Notes: generated by a model from the sequence alone, not told the origin. A stretch of DNA of 64,000 nucleotides from Dyadobacter sp. 3J3 (GCF_009801115.1 NZ_VTOL01000004.1:1-64000); one strand, 5' to 3'; positions 7,334-16,550 are shown, counted from the first letter of the stretch. Numbers and translations are program-made.

Positions 7334-9223
7334 TTATCCCTTAAAGATACTGCTTAACTTATCCATCGTCAATAAAACGATAATTGCTTCGCCACTCGGC
7401 GTCCTGTTTGGATCGGTTGAGGCAAAAAGCTGGTCTATCAAAGTATGAATTTCCAGAAATGAAAGTTTCACCGCATAACGAACCGAAAACCGGCGGGCCA
7501 AAGCGCGGGATAAACTTTCAGGTTTATTCAATTTCAAGTCTGAATAGCTTTGTTTCAATTGTTCTACCAGTTCTTCAAAAAGATCCTGTTCGCTTTCTTC
7601 TGGCAAATCGGCCGGAATACCGCGGATAATTAATTCGTTCGCACCAAATTCATCAAACTCAAAACCAAGGCTTCTGATTTCTTTTTTTGTTTCATTCACC
7701 AGCTGCATATCCGAATGTGTGAGACGGATTGTTTTTGGGAATAAAAGCTGCTGACACGCTCCGTTACGGTTTGTAAGCATTTTACGATATCGTTCGTATA
7801 AGATACGTTCATAAGCCGCTTTTTGATCGATGAGCATAATTCCATCTTTTACCTGCGAAAGAATATACCGGTTGTGAAGCTGAAATAACACCGCATCACT
7901 TTCTGGTGCAGAAATCACTTCCGATGCCATCCGGTTCACTTTGCTGGCAATGGTCATCGGCTGTTCCTGATAGGAAGTTGGCCGGGAAACCGTTGTGGAA
8001 TTCATTTCAAAAGCAGCCAGTTCCCGACTTCTGTCGTCGGTATTTTGCAGTCCTTCAAATAATTTATTCCAATTGGTAAGGTTTGTTTTCGACGGACCAT
8101 TTTCTGCATGTCTCGACTGTGCCGCCCAATCCGGCATAACCGTACGAGGAATACTATCATGATTTTGATCTGATTTCGATGGATTTAAGAAATTAATGTT
8201 ATCCTCAAAATCAATCGATTGTGAAAGATTATAGACCCCAACGGCTTTTTTAACAGCTGCCATAATGATGGCGTAAACTGATCGCTCGTCGTCAAACTTA
8301 ATTTCTGTTTTTGTCGGATGAATGTTGATGTCGATATGGGCAGGATCTATTTCAATAAACAAAACATAGAAGGGATGACTTCCTTCAGGAATTGTACCGT
8401 CAAATGCACTGGTTACTGCATGGTGCAGATAATTATGTTTGATATACCGGTCGTTAACAAAAAAGAATTGCTCGCCTCTGGTTTTCCGGGCAAATTCAGG
8501 TTTTCCGATATAACCTCTTACACTGATATAGGACGTATCTTCCTGACAAAAAGCAAGTTGTTCGCGGTAATTCCGCCCATAAATATCAATAATCCGACGA
8601 ACCAGTTTTCCTGGAAGCAGATTAAAGACTTCGGTATCGTTGTGGTGTAATGTAAAACCAACCTCGGGATGCGCCAAAGCTATTCGTTGAAATTCGTCCA
8701 GAATATGGCGCATTTCCACTGAATTTGATTTCAGGAAATTTCTTCTTGCAGGAACGTTATAAAAAAGATTTTTAACACAAAGATTTGTTCCTGGCAAACA
8801 GGCAACGGATTCCTGTGTTTTTATTTCTGAGCCTTCAATTTTTATTAAGGTGCCTAGTTCATCTTCTGCTTTGCGGGTGCGCAATTCTACTTGTGCAATC
8901 GCCGCGATCGATGCCAGTGCCTCACCTCTGAATCCCATGGTACGTATCCGGAATAAGTCTTCGGACTGACGAATTTTCGAAGTGGCATGACGTTCAAAAG
9001 ACATTCTTGCATCAGTCTCGGACATGCCCGATCCATCATCGATGATCTGAATAAGTGTACGGCCTGCTTCACGTAAAATAACCTGAATGTTACCAGCTTT
9101 GGCGTCTATGGCATTTTCCAGGAGTTCTTTCACAACAGATGCAGGGCGTTGGACAACTTCTCCGGCGGCGATCTGATTGGCTATGGAATCGGGTAATAAT
9201 TGAATGATGTCGGAAGACGCCAT
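7334..9223 (-). CDS. mutL: DNA mismatch repair protein MutL
   Basis: A 629-residue GHKL ATPase that links MutS mismatch recognition to downstream repair. The ATP-binding motifs are clear: KELLENAIDA (32-41), DDGSGM (62-67) and TMGFRGEAL (95-103). Residues about 200-330 form the transducer domain and a low-complexity linker spans about 335-440. The C-terminal dimerisation domain has DQKAAYERILYE at 466-477, where the endonuclease motif in other MutL proteins reads DQHA-x2-E-x4-E. The His is replaced by Lys, and no C-x-HGR motif is seen near the C-terminus. Nicking activity is therefore uncertain. It is first in the minus-strand run mutL, rhomboid, rhomboid, dxs. Confidence 0.96.
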   Translation of the reverse strand: MASSDIIQLLPDSIANQIAAGEVVQRPASVVKELLENAIDAKAGNIQVILREAGRTLIQIIDDGSGMSETDARMSFERHATSKIRQSEDLFRIRTMGFRGEALASIAAIAQVELRTRKAEDELGTLIKIEGSEIKTQESVACLPGTNLCVKNLFYNVPARRNFLKSNSVEMRHILDEFQRIALAHPEVGFTLHHNDTEVFNLLPGKLVRRIIDIYGRNYREQLAFCQEDTSYISVRGYIGKPEFARKTRGEQFFFVNDRYIKHNYLHHAVTSAFDGTIPEGSHPFYVLFIEIDPAHIDINIHPTKTEIKFDDERSVYAIIMAAVKKAVGVYNLSQSIDFEDNINFLNPSKSDQNHDSIPRTVMPDWAAQSRHAENGPSKTNLTNWNKLFEGLQNTDDRSRELAAFEMNSTTVSRPTSYQEQPMTIASKVNRMASEVISAPESDAVLFQLHNRYILSQVKDGIMLIDQKAAYERILYERYRKMLTNRNGACQQLLFPKTIRLTHSDMQLVNETKKEIRSLGFEFDEFGANELIIRGIPADLPEESEQDLFEELVEQLKQSYSDLKLNKPESLSRALARRFSVRYAVKLSFLEIHTLIDQLFASTDPNRTPSGEAIIVLLTMDKLSSIFKG

Positions 9224-9467
9224 ATTTTATGATGTAGGTTTGCTTGACTATAACAAATTAACAAATTTTTTTCTACACGAAGGGTTATTTTGACAAGTAG
9301 CTGTAAACCTTAAAGTGCTTTATAAATAAAAGGCATAGAAATAATTACATTATTTGTTGAAATTTTTAATATTTAAGAAACGTTTAATTTCATGTTAACG
9401 TTGATTATTAGTAAATTATAGTTAATTTGTTAATCGAATTGTGAGCCAGTGTAACTAACCCGATCTT

Positions 9468-9632
9468 ATGAAAGCACCCATTTTTAAAAAGTTCAATTTT
9501 GGCATGGCCCTACAATGGCTAATCTTTCTACCTGTGATATTGCCTCTTTGTATTATTTTCGGAGCAGTTCAGGGTGTTTTAAGCATGGTTGAGAAAATGG
9601 CTCAACGTATGTGGATTGACATGGAGCTTTAA
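9468..9632 (+). CDS. Small single-span membrane protein
   Basis: A 54-residue protein. It begins MKAPIFKKFNFGMALQWL, then has one strongly hydrophobic segment (about 18-40) rich in Leu, Ile and Pro, and ends with a short amphipathic tail containing several Met residues. It starts with ATG and lies on the strand opposite both neighbours, mutL and nagB. The positive-inside N-terminus and clean hydrophobic segment suggest a real membrane peptide. I do not recognise a family. A shared convergent terminator follows at 9725-9772. Confidence 0.55.
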   Translation: MKAPIFKKFNFGMALQWLIFLPVILPLCIIFGAVQGVLSMVEKMAQRMWIDMEL

Positions 9633-9724
9633 GTCCATGCAATCAAATCTTTCAAGCTGTTTTTAAGCTGCAATCCATTTCGCACAACTATTGATGATAT
9701 ATACCAGGAAAATATAATTACTAA

Positions 9725-9772
9725 CAAAAAAGCAAAGAGCTGTAAATTTAATTTACAGCTCTTTGCTTTTTC
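9725..9772. terminator. Bidirectional terminator
   Basis: AAAAAGCAAAGAGCTGTAAA and its complement form an almost perfect 20-bp stem with A/T runs at both ends. It lies between the small membrane-protein gene and nagB, so it can end transcripts from both strands. Confidence 0.85.
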
Positions 9773-9784
9773 ACCAGTCGTTAT

Positions 9785-11758
9785 TTAAAATTTCCAGCGA
9801 ACAAAAGCTTCCATCGCTTCGTATTCTGCAAGACCTAAATTGTTATACAACTTAGCAGTTCCCTGGTTGCGCTCCTCAGCACGTTGCCAGAATTCACGTG
9901 AATCTTCACCCTGGAATACCACACCGTCTTTTTGCGACTGGTGTTTGAAAATTCCCTGACGTTTTTTGAAAACCTGGTCCGGACTCATCGGAACTGCCAT
10001 TTCGATTTCGTAAATATCCCACTCAGCCCAAGCTCCGCGGTATAACCATACCCAGCAATCCTTCATAAAGTTTTTATGTTTCGAGCGGCCTAGTGCAGCT
10101 ACTATTGCATCCCAACATACTTTGTGCGTTCCGTGCGGATCGGCAAAGTCACCTGCTGCATAAATTTGATGCGGTTTGATTTCTTCAATCAGGTTTTCAA
10201 TGATTTTGATATCTTCCTCGCCGATCGGGTTTTTTTGGACAGTACCTGTTTCATAGAAAGGCATATTCAGGAAGTGAGCATTAGCTGTTGGTATTCCAAC
10301 AAAACGGCAAGTCGCTTTTGCTTCTCCACGACGTAACGTCCCTTTTACATGACGAATTTCCAAAGTATCAATTTCACTGTCTTTGGTATGTCTTAAAAAG
10401 TCTTTCGCATCGGTGAATATCTTCGTCGCTTCCGGACTATCGATTCCAAATTCTTTATTAAAGTCCACAACGAAATCGATAAAACGAAGGGCTTCATCAT
10501 CGGCCACGGCAATGTTTCCGGAAGTTTGGTAAGCTACATGCACTTCATGTCCCTGATCAACCAGACGTTGGAAAGTACCACCCATCGAAATAATATCGTC
10601 ATCCGGATGCGGACTGAAAATAAGCACACGTTTTTTGGCAGGTTGCGCACGTTCCGGACGGTTTGTATCATCGGCGTTCGCTTTTCCGCCGGGCCATCCT
10701 GTGATTGTATGTTGCAACTGATTGAAAACGTTGATATTGATTTCATAGCAGGCACCATATTGTGCGAGCAAATCACTCATACCATTATCGTTATAATCTT
10801 TATCTGTCAGTTTCAGAATTGGTTTTTTAAGGCTTTGAGATAAATGTGTCACAGCCTTTTTGATCATTTTATTATCCCAAACAACCGAATCAACAGCCCA
10901 AGGTGTTTTTACACGTGTCAATTCAGAAGCGGCACTTTCATCTAATATAAAAGCAACATCCGGGTGAGCCTGAAGATAGGATGCAGGATTGCGTTCCGTA
11001 ACCGGCCCTTCAACGGCACCTTTAATTACCGAAGCTTTACGTTCACCCCATGCAAGCAAAACAATACGGCGAGCACTCAAAATTGGTGCAACCCCTAAGG
11101 TAATGGCCTTGCGAGGTACCTTATGCAGCCCACCAAATTCCATCGCAGCCGCAGCACGTGTAGAATGATCCAGCGTGATTAATCTTGTACGTGCATTGAT
11201 TAATGAACCAGGCTCGTTAAAACCAACGTGGCCATTTCCACCAATTCCTAAAAGCTGGAAATCCAGTCCGCCAACTGCACTTATTTTATTTTCGTACGAT
11301 GTGCAGTAATCGCGTACCATAGCTGCCGGAATTGTTCCGTCAGGCAGAAAATAATTTTCTTTTGGAATATCAACATGGTCGAACAATTGTTCTTTCATAA
11401 ACCGGTGATAGCTATGAATAGAATCCGGTTCCATTTGATAATATTCATCCAGATTGAATGAAATAACATTTTTAAAGCTCAGGCCTTCTTCCTTATGCAT
11501 TTTAACCAGTAGGGCATAAACTGTTTTTGGAGAAGATCCTGTGGCAAGGCCAAGTACACAGTTTTTACCTTCTTTTTGCTTTTGACGGATCAAGTCAGCG
11601 ATTTCCTGTGCCACGGCATTGGAAGCATCTTTTGAATCAGCAAAAATCTGGGTAGGTATTTTTTCGTATGTAATAGGTTGTCCTACACTTCCGCCAGAGA
11701 GTGCGTTGTCCGCCGCCTGCATTAAAATTGTTTCCGGATTGAGAGATTGTTGGTCCAT
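9785..11758 (-). CDS. nagB: Glucosamine-6-phosphate deaminase fused to a PIG-L deacetylase domain
   Basis: A two-domain protein of 657 residues. Residues about 35-290 are a NagB-type deaminase, which converts glucosamine 6-phosphate to fructose 6-phosphate and ammonia. Visible motifs are LATGSSP (71-77), FNLDEYY (101-107) and GIGGNGHVGFNEPGS (171-185). Residues about 375-650 are a PIG-L/LmbE domain with the zinc motif HPDDD (384-388), as in GlcNAc-PI and mycothiol-pathway deacetylases. This fusion is familiar from Bacteroidota. The deacetylase substrate is not known from sequence; deacetylation of GlcNAc-derived sugars before deamination is a reasonable guess. It stands alone between terminators. 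Confidence 0.93.
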   Translation of the reverse strand: MDQQSLNPETILMQAADNALSGGSVGQPITYEKIPTQIFADSKDASNAVAQEIADLIRQKQKEGKNCVLGLATGSSPKTVYALLVKMHKEEGLSFKNVISFNLDEYYQMEPDSIHSYHRFMKEQLFDHVDIPKENYFLPDGTIPAAMVRDYCTSYENKISAVGGLDFQLLGIGGNGHVGFNEPGSLINARTRLITLDHSTRAAAAMEFGGLHKVPRKAITLGVAPILSARRIVLLAWGERKASVIKGAVEGPVTERNPASYLQAHPDVAFILDESAASELTRVKTPWAVDSVVWDNKMIKKAVTHLSQSLKKPILKLTDKDYNDNGMSDLLAQYGACYEININVFNQLQHTITGWPGGKANADDTNRPERAQPAKKRVLIFSPHPDDDIISMGGTFQRLVDQGHEVHVAYQTSGNIAVADDEALRFIDFVVDFNKEFGIDSPEATKIFTDAKDFLRHTKDSEIDTLEIRHVKGTLRRGEAKATCRFVGIPTANAHFLNMPFYETGTVQKNPIGEEDIKIIENLIEEIKPHQIYAAGDFADPHGTHKVCWDAIVAALGRSKHKNFMKDCWVWLYRGAWAEWDIYEIEMAVPMSPDQVFKKRQGIFKHQSQKDGVVFQGEDSREFWQRAEERNQGTAKLYNNLGLAEYEAMEAFVRWKF

Positions 11759-12052
11759 GTTTTTAATAAAAATGTGATTTTAATCAAGAGTTTAGTACGA
11801 AAAAAGAACAGTTGATTTGTTACAGTACTGACAGACAGTAAATTGATACCATGCCATATTTGCTGATTTCAATTACAACATAAGGTAATGATATAAATTT
11901 CGTCTACAAAATTACAACACAAAGTGAATATTATTAAAAAAATTTAAAAAATAACTTAGACTTAATACATTGGAGTGCTCGTACACGCAAGTTACAAAGG
12001 AGGAATTCAACATAAAGTATGTGTGAAAATTTCATAACCGAATAATCTATTG
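11759..12052. other. AT-rich divergent intergenic region nagB/glyA
   Basis: About 300 bases separate the divergent starts of nagB and glyA. The glyA -7 box lies at the right end. I see no convincing nagB promoter, riboswitch or repeat. The stretch 11930-11960 is almost pure A/T. Confidence 0.5.
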
Positions 12053-12060
12053 TATTTTTG
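12053..12060 (+). promoter_or_regulatory. glyA promoter -7 box
   Basis: TATTTTTG fits the Bacteroidota -7 consensus TAnnTTTG and lies 42 bases before the glyA ATG. No strong -33 TTTG is visible upstream. Confidence 0.55.
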
Positions 12061-12102
12061 TTGCTTGTTAAAAAAACATCACATCATTTCAAGAGAAATA
12101 CC

Positions 12103-13407
12103 ATGTCTACACTCACAAGCGTCGTACGTGATACCCAAATTTTTGACCTTATTAATAAGGAAAAACACCGTCAGGAATCAGGTATAGAGCTGATTGCTTC
12201 CGAAAATTTTACATCCAAGCAAGTGATGGAAGCGTCAGGAAGTGTGCTTACAAACAAGTATGCAGAAGGTCTTCCAGGCAAGCGTTACTACGGTGGCTGT
12301 GAAGTAGTCGATGAAATTGAACAAATTGCCATTGACCGTTTGAAAGAATTATTCGGTGCAACCTGGGCAAACGTTCAACCTCACTCGGGTGCTCAGGCAA
12401 ATATGGCTGTTTTTGTAGCCTGTTTGAATCCTGGTGATAAAATCATGGGTTTCAACCTGGCACACGGTGGTCACCTTTCGCACGGATCTCCTGTTAACAT
12501 TTCAGGTAAATATTTCCAACCGGTATTCTACGGTGTGGAAGCAGAAACGGGTCTTATCAACTGGGACAAAGTGGAGGAAACAGCTTTGAAAGAACGTCCG
12601 AAATTGTTGATCTGTGGTGCGTCTGCATATAGCCGTGACTGGGATTATGAAAGACTTCGTAACATTGCTGACCAAATCGGTGCTATTCTTTTGGCTGATA
12701 TTTCTCACCCGGCTGCGCTTATTGCAAAAGGTTTGTTGAATGATCCAATGGGACATTGCCATATTGTTACCACAACTACACATAAAACATTACGCGGTCC
12801 TCGCGGTGGTGTAATTATGATGCGTGACGATTTTGAAAACCCTTTTGGTATCAAAACGCAAAAAGGACAAATTCGTACGATGTCATCTTTGCTTGATTCA
12901 GGCGTTTTCCCTGGAACACAAGGCGGACCGTTAGAACATATTATTGCTGCGAAAGCGGTTGCTTTTGGCGAAGCACTTAGCGAAGGATATTACAACTACG
13001 CTGTGCAGGTTGCCAAAAATGCGCAGGCAATGGCAAAAGCATTTGTTGAAAAAGGATACCAGATCATTTCAGGTGGAACAGACAATCACTTGATGCTGAT
13101 CGATTTGCGTACTAAAAATGGTGTTGCATCGGGACTTACAGGAAAGCTTGCTGAAAATACTTTGATCAAGGCTGATATCACGATCAACAAAAATATGGTT
13201 CCTTTTGATGATAAATCGCCGATGGTAACGTCGGGTATGCGTTTGGGAACAGCTGCGATGACTTCCCGTGGTCTTCTTGAAACGGATATGGAGCGTATTG
13301 TTGATTTAATTGACACCGTTTTGATTAATCACGATCAGGATGCAAAAATTGCTGCCGTAAAACAGGAGATTAATAACTGGATGACAGAGTATCCGTTATA
13401 TAGCTAA
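12103..13407 (+). CDS. glyA: Serine hydroxymethyltransferase
   Basis: A PLP enzyme that converts serine and tetrahydrofolate to glycine and 5,10-methylene-THF, the main one-carbon source. The PLP lysine is in [17 protein letters not shown] (Lys228). [26 protein letters not shown] and SGAQAN are further hallmarks. The chosen ATG gives 434 residues, the normal size. An in-frame TTG at 12058 would add 15 residues but overlaps the -7 box, so it is rejected. A hairpin terminator follows. Confidence 0.97.
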   Translation: MSTLTSVVRDTQIFDLINKEKHRQESGIELIASENFTSKQVMEASGSVLTNKYAEGLPGKRYYGGCEVVDEIEQIAIDRLKELFGATWANVQPHSGAQANMAVFVACLNPGDKIMGFNLAHGGHLSHGSPVNISGKYFQPVFYGVEAETGLINWDKVEETALKERPKLLICGASAYSRDWDYERLRNIADQIGAILLADISHPAALIAKGLLNDPMGHCHIVTTTTHKTLRGPRGGVIMMRDDFENPFGIKTQKGQIRTMSSLLDSGVFPGTQGGPLEHIIAAKAVAFGEALSEGYYNYAVQVAKNAQAMAKAFVEKGYQIISGGTDNHLMLIDLRTKNGVASGLTGKLAENTLIKADITINKNMVPFDDKSPMVTSGMRLGTAAMTSRGLLETDMERIVDLIDTVLINHDQDAKIAAVKQEINNWMTEYPLYS

Positions 13408-13432
13408 GATTCACTCTTTGTTAGAAGAATTT

Positions 13433-13480
13433 AACTGCGTAACGATACTGGAAATGTATGCGTTACGCAGTTTTCTTTTT
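13433..13480 (+). terminator. Terminator after glyA
   Basis: AACTGCGTAACG pairs with CGTTACGCAGTT across a 16-nt loop and is followed by TTCTTTTT. Confidence 0.85.
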
Positions 13481-13609
13481 GTTTGAAAAAGATTTTTTAA
13501 CTTATTTTTAGAAGAAAAATTGTGCTCAAATACTAAAATTTCAAACAAAAAGTTAATATAATAAGGAAGAGCAATTTAAATGATGTGTAAAGAATTGTGC
13601 GAGAAGTGT

Positions 13610-13638
13610 TTTGACTTAAATAAGTTTTTATAACTTTG
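13610..13638 (+). promoter_or_regulatory. Promoter of the TPR protein gene
   Basis: TTTG at 13610-13613, a 17-nt spacer, then TAACTTTG at 13631-13638. Both boxes fit the Bacteroidota housekeeping consensus. The start codon follows 25 bases later. Confidence 0.7.
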
Positions 13639-13663
13639 CACTCCAAAATACGAATTAATTGAC

Positions 13664-14365
13664 ATGAGCAAGAAAAATACGGACGAGTCCGGGTTTGAAA
13701 TTATTGAAAATCCGGAAGCATTAGCTGGACAAATCAATAAGGCTGAGGTTTTTTTCCTTAAAAATCGTAAAGTACTTATCGGTATTGGAGGAGCGATCCT
13801 TGTGGCCGTTGTAGCGTTTGCAGGATATCGTTTTTATATTGATGGACAAGAAGGCAATGCTCAAAAAGCACTTTCTTCTGTTGTTTACGATTTTGAAGCG
13901 GATTCTTTGTCAAAAGCATTGAACGGAAGCGGAGGAAACGAAGGACTTTTGTCTATCGCTGACGACTATAAAGGTACTGACGCTGCAAACCTTGCTAACT
14001 TTTACGCAGGTGTTGCTTTGCTAAAACAAGGCAAATACGATGACGCTATCAGCCATCTTGAATCTTTCAGTTCTTCTGACCTGTTGGTTCACGCACGTGC
14101 TCAGTCATTAATCGGTGATGCTTATCTTGAAAAGAATCAGGCAGCTGAAGCGATTTCATATTACAAAAAAGCATCTGATTACGACAAAAACGAATATTTT
14201 ACGCCAGTATATTTGATGAAGCTTGCACTTGCACAGGAAAAGGCAAACCAGGCTGCTGATGCTGTTGCTTCCTATAAACGTGTTATTGAAGAGTTCCCGC
14301 TTTCATCGGAAGTAGTGAACGCTAAGAAATACATGGGATTGTTAGAGGGACAAGTCGGCAAATAA
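13664..14365 (+). CDS. Membrane-anchored tetratricopeptide repeat protein (YfgM-like)
   Basis: A 233-residue protein with a short cytoplasmic N-terminus, one membrane segment (about residues 37-60), and a periplasmic part. The periplasmic part contains TPR units such as NLANFYAGVALLKQGKYDDA and ARAQSLIGDAYLEKNQAAEA. The layout matches YfgM-type proteins, which assist envelope protein folding or export. That role is inferred from family layout only. It precedes ribH, but a terminator separates them. It has its own consensus promoter. Confidence 0.85.
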   Translation: MSKKNTDESGFEIIENPEALAGQINKAEVFFLKNRKVLIGIGGAILVAVVAFAGYRFYIDGQEGNAQKALSSVVYDFEADSLSKALNGSGGNEGLLSIADDYKGTDAANLANFYAGVALLKQGKYDDAISHLESFSSSDLLVHARAQSLIGDAYLEKNQAAEAISYYKKASDYDKNEYFTPVYLMKLALAQEKANQAADAVASYKRVIEEFPLSSEVVNAKKYMGLLEGQVGK

Positions 14366-14387
14366 ATGGTAATACATTATTGTTCCA

Positions 14388-14427
14388 AAAAAGGATAAAG
14401 CCGACACCGGTTTTATCCTTTTTTTAT
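14388..14427 (+). terminator. Terminator after the TPR protein gene
   Basis: AAAAAGGATAAA and TTTATCCTTTTT form a stem around GCCGACACCGG, with seven T residues at the end. ribH begins 43 bases downstream. Confidence 0.85.
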
Positions 14428-14469
14428 ACAAAATATTTTAACTCATAAGTTTTTCTTAACACGTATTAT

Positions 14470-14967
14470 ATGTCAAGTGCAGATAAAAATTTAAGCGTAT
14501 TTAACACCGAAGGTCTTCCTGATATCAGTAATAAAAAATTCGCCCTTGTCGTGGCAGAGTGGAATAGTGAAATAACAGAAGCGCTTTTTGACGGAGCTTA
14601 CAAAACGCTTGTTGAATATGGTGCAGCAAAAGAAAATATAGTACGGGGAAATGTTCCGGGAAGTTTCGAACTGACTTTGGGTGCACATTGGTTTGCACAG
14701 CGTGAAGACATCGATGCGGTTATCGCATTGGGAGTAGTGATCCAAGGAGAAACCAAGCATAATGATTATATCAATCATGCCGTTGCACAAGGAATTACGA
14801 ATATCAGTATCAAAAATAACAAGCCCGTTATTTTTGGCGTATTAACACCCAATGATATGCAGCAGGCCATCGACCGCGCAGGAGGAGTTCACGGCAACAA
14901 AGGCGACGAAGCGGCCATGACAGCCATTAAAATGGTGGGATTGAAAGAGCAAATTGCCGGGAAGTAG
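14470..14967 (+). CDS. ribH: 6,7-dimethyl-8-ribityllumazine synthase
   Basis: This enzyme condenses ribulose-derived butanone phosphate with the pyrimidine intermediate in the next-to-last step of riboflavin synthesis, usually within a large icosahedral shell. At 165 residues it has normal length. Typical segments are AEWNSEITEALFDGA (substrate pocket), VPGSFELTLGA, ALGVVIQGETKHNDYI (with the catalytic His region) and PVIFGVLTPNDMQQAIDRAGG. No other rib gene is adjacent and no FMN riboswitch was recognised upstream. Confidence 0.96.
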   Translation: MSSADKNLSVFNTEGLPDISNKKFALVVAEWNSEITEALFDGAYKTLVEYGAAKENIVRGNVPGSFELTLGAHWFAQREDIDAVIALGVVIQGETKHNDYINHAVAQGITNISIKNNKPVIFGVLTPNDMQQAIDRAGGVHGNKGDEAAMTAIKMVGLKEQIAGK

Positions 14968-14976
14968 TCAGAAATT

Positions 14977-15000
14977 GCGGCCGCCGCGCGGTCAAGGGTG
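14977..15000. other. GC-rich insert-like patch after ribH
   Basis: GCGGCCGCCGCGCGG (14977-14991) contains the palindromes GCGGCCGC and CCGCGCGG in otherwise AT-balanced DNA. The flanks carry related words: GTAGTCAGAAATTG before, GGTCAGGAAGTGG after and ATAGTCAGG further on. The patch looks as if placed inside a simple repeat. It resembles the GC-rich inserts of the broken 5S copy in base content, not in exact sequence. Confidence 0.4.
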
Positions 15001-15111
15001 GTCAGGAAGTGGACATTTGTTGTCACGAAATAGTCAGGTTTAGTTTACGAGCGGTACAACCCCTGACACTTCAGAAAAATAAGTAATCAAAAATTTCAAT
15101 CATTAATAATT

Positions 15112-16470
15112 ATGCAAGTCTGGAAATTTGGCGGCACTTCGGTTGGGAAACCTGAACGTATGCACTCAATCCGTGAACTTCTTTTGACGGATCCAAGTCG
15201 GAAAATTGTAGTATTATCCGCTTTGTCGGGCTCCACCAATGCGCTTATTGCAATTGGCGAAGCTGCCAAGGCCAATGAAGATGCGTCCGCTTCAAAGCAA
15301 ATTGATGATTTGAAGGCGCATTACGATTCTTTTATTAAGGAGTTGTATTCAACCGAAGCGGGTCTTGCCAAAGGTCAGGAAATTATTGATAATGAATTCG
15401 GATTTATCCGTTCTCTTGTGGGTATCAAACCTTTTGCTTCAAAACAGGAAAAGGAGATCGTTGCCGAGGGAGAATTGTTGAGTACGCAGCTTTTTCAGGG
15501 ATATCTGGAAGAAGTAGGAGATAGTGCTGTGTTGCTTCCTGCCTTGGAGTTTATGCGTATCGATGCTGACAATGAGCCTGAGCTTGAAAAAATTGAAGAA
15601 AAACTGACTGCGATTTTAGCGCAGCATCCGGATAAACAAACAATCGTTACCCAAGGATTTATTTGCAGAAACCCACGCGAAGAAGTTGACAACCTGAAAC
15701 GCGGTGGATCTGATTATACTGCATCCTTAATCGGTGGGGCGATTCGCGCAGAAGAAATCCAGATATGGACGGATATTGACGGAATGCATAACAACGATCC
15801 TCGCATCGTGAAACGCACGTTCCCAATCCGTGAACTGACTTTTGAAGAGGCGGCGGAATTAGCATATTTCGGAGCTAAAATTCTTCATCCAAGCACGATC
15901 ACACCTGCGAAACTTCGTGGAGTACCGGTTCGTTTGAAAAATACAATGCAGCCGGAAGCCCCGGGAACGCTTATCGCCAATCAGTCTTCTGACAGAGAAA
16001 TAAAAGCGATTGCAGCGAAAGATAATATTACAGCGATATACATTCATTCGACCCGTATGCTGAATGCTTATGGCTTCCTGAGACGCGTTTTTGAGATTTT
16101 TGAAAAATACAAAACGCCGGTGGATATGATCACCACTTCGGAAGTTTCGGTTTCAGTAACGATTGATAATTCCGAACATCTGGAAGCAATCACGGCTGAA
16201 CTTCGTGAATTCGCAGATCTGGAAGAAAACGACAGCGATCAGAATATCATTTGTGTCGTTGGAAATTTCAGTGCAGACAAGGAAGGAATAGCGCTTAAAG
16301 TGCTTGAAGCGATGAAAAATATACCTATACGAATGATTTCGTATGGCGCTTCGGAGCATAACCTTTCGCTGCTAATCCATTCAAAATACAAGGCAGAGGC
16401 ACTTAATGTGCTGAACGAGCGTCTTTTTTATTATGAAGACGCAATGAAAGATATTTTCACGGCACCGTGA
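15112..16470 (+). CDS. Aspartate kinase
   Basis: Phosphorylates aspartate in the first step towards lysine, threonine and methionine. The N-terminal kinase domain has KFGGTSVGKPERM (5-17), TQGFICRNPREEV and the nucleotide-binding part RGGSDYTASLIGGA near residue 200. After about residue 300 two ACT-type regulatory domains follow (AIYIHSTRMLNAYGFLRRVF and NIICVVGNFS). At 452 residues it is monofunctional, with no homoserine dehydrogenase domain. The ACT domains suggest feedback control by an amino acid, which one being unknown. It stands between ribH and serS and is probably transcribed alone. Confidence 0.95.
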   Translation: MQVWKFGGTSVGKPERMHSIRELLLTDPSRKIVVLSALSGSTNALIAIGEAAKANEDASASKQIDDLKAHYDSFIKELYSTEAGLAKGQEIIDNEFGFIRSLVGIKPFASKQEKEIVAEGELLSTQLFQGYLEEVGDSAVLLPALEFMRIDADNEPELEKIEEKLTAILAQHPDKQTIVTQGFICRNPREEVDNLKRGGSDYTASLIGGAIRAEEIQIWTDIDGMHNNDPRIVKRTFPIRELTFEEAAELAYFGAKILHPSTITPAKLRGVPVRLKNTMQPEAPGTLIANQSSDREIKAIAAKDNITAIYIHSTRMLNAYGFLRRVFEIFEKYKTPVDMITTSEVSVSVTIDNSEHLEAITAELREFADLEENDSDQNIICVVGNFSADKEGIALKVLEAMKNIPIRMISYGASEHNLSLLIHSKYKAEALNVLNERLFYYEDAMKDIFTAP

Positions 16471-16489
16471 TTTTTCAAATCTGATCACT

Positions 16490-16548
16490 TTTTAGCGATT
16501 AGCTGTTGGCATTTAGCTAATGGCTAATCGCTAAAAGCTAATAGCCAA
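16490..16548. repeat. Palindrome-rich AGC/TAA word repeat
   Basis: TTTTAGCGATTAGC pairs with GCTAATCGCTAAAA, with AGCTGTTGGC, TTAGCTAATGG and AAGCTAATAGCC also present. A related string occurs at 50866-50905 after the S41 protease gene. Here it could also act as a terminator for the aspartate kinase gene. It looks like a dispersed intergenic repeat of the genome. Confidence 0.55.
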
Positions 16549-16550
16549 AC

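Noticed and set aside
12058..12102. N-terminal extension of glyA from a TTG codon
   Set aside because: It overlaps the -7 box and would add 15 residues not typical of the family.
14968..15111. Riboswitch or leader before the aspartate kinase gene
   Set aside because: No lysine-riboswitch-like core or terminator/antiterminator pair could be recognised, only a GC-rich patch and GTCAG words.
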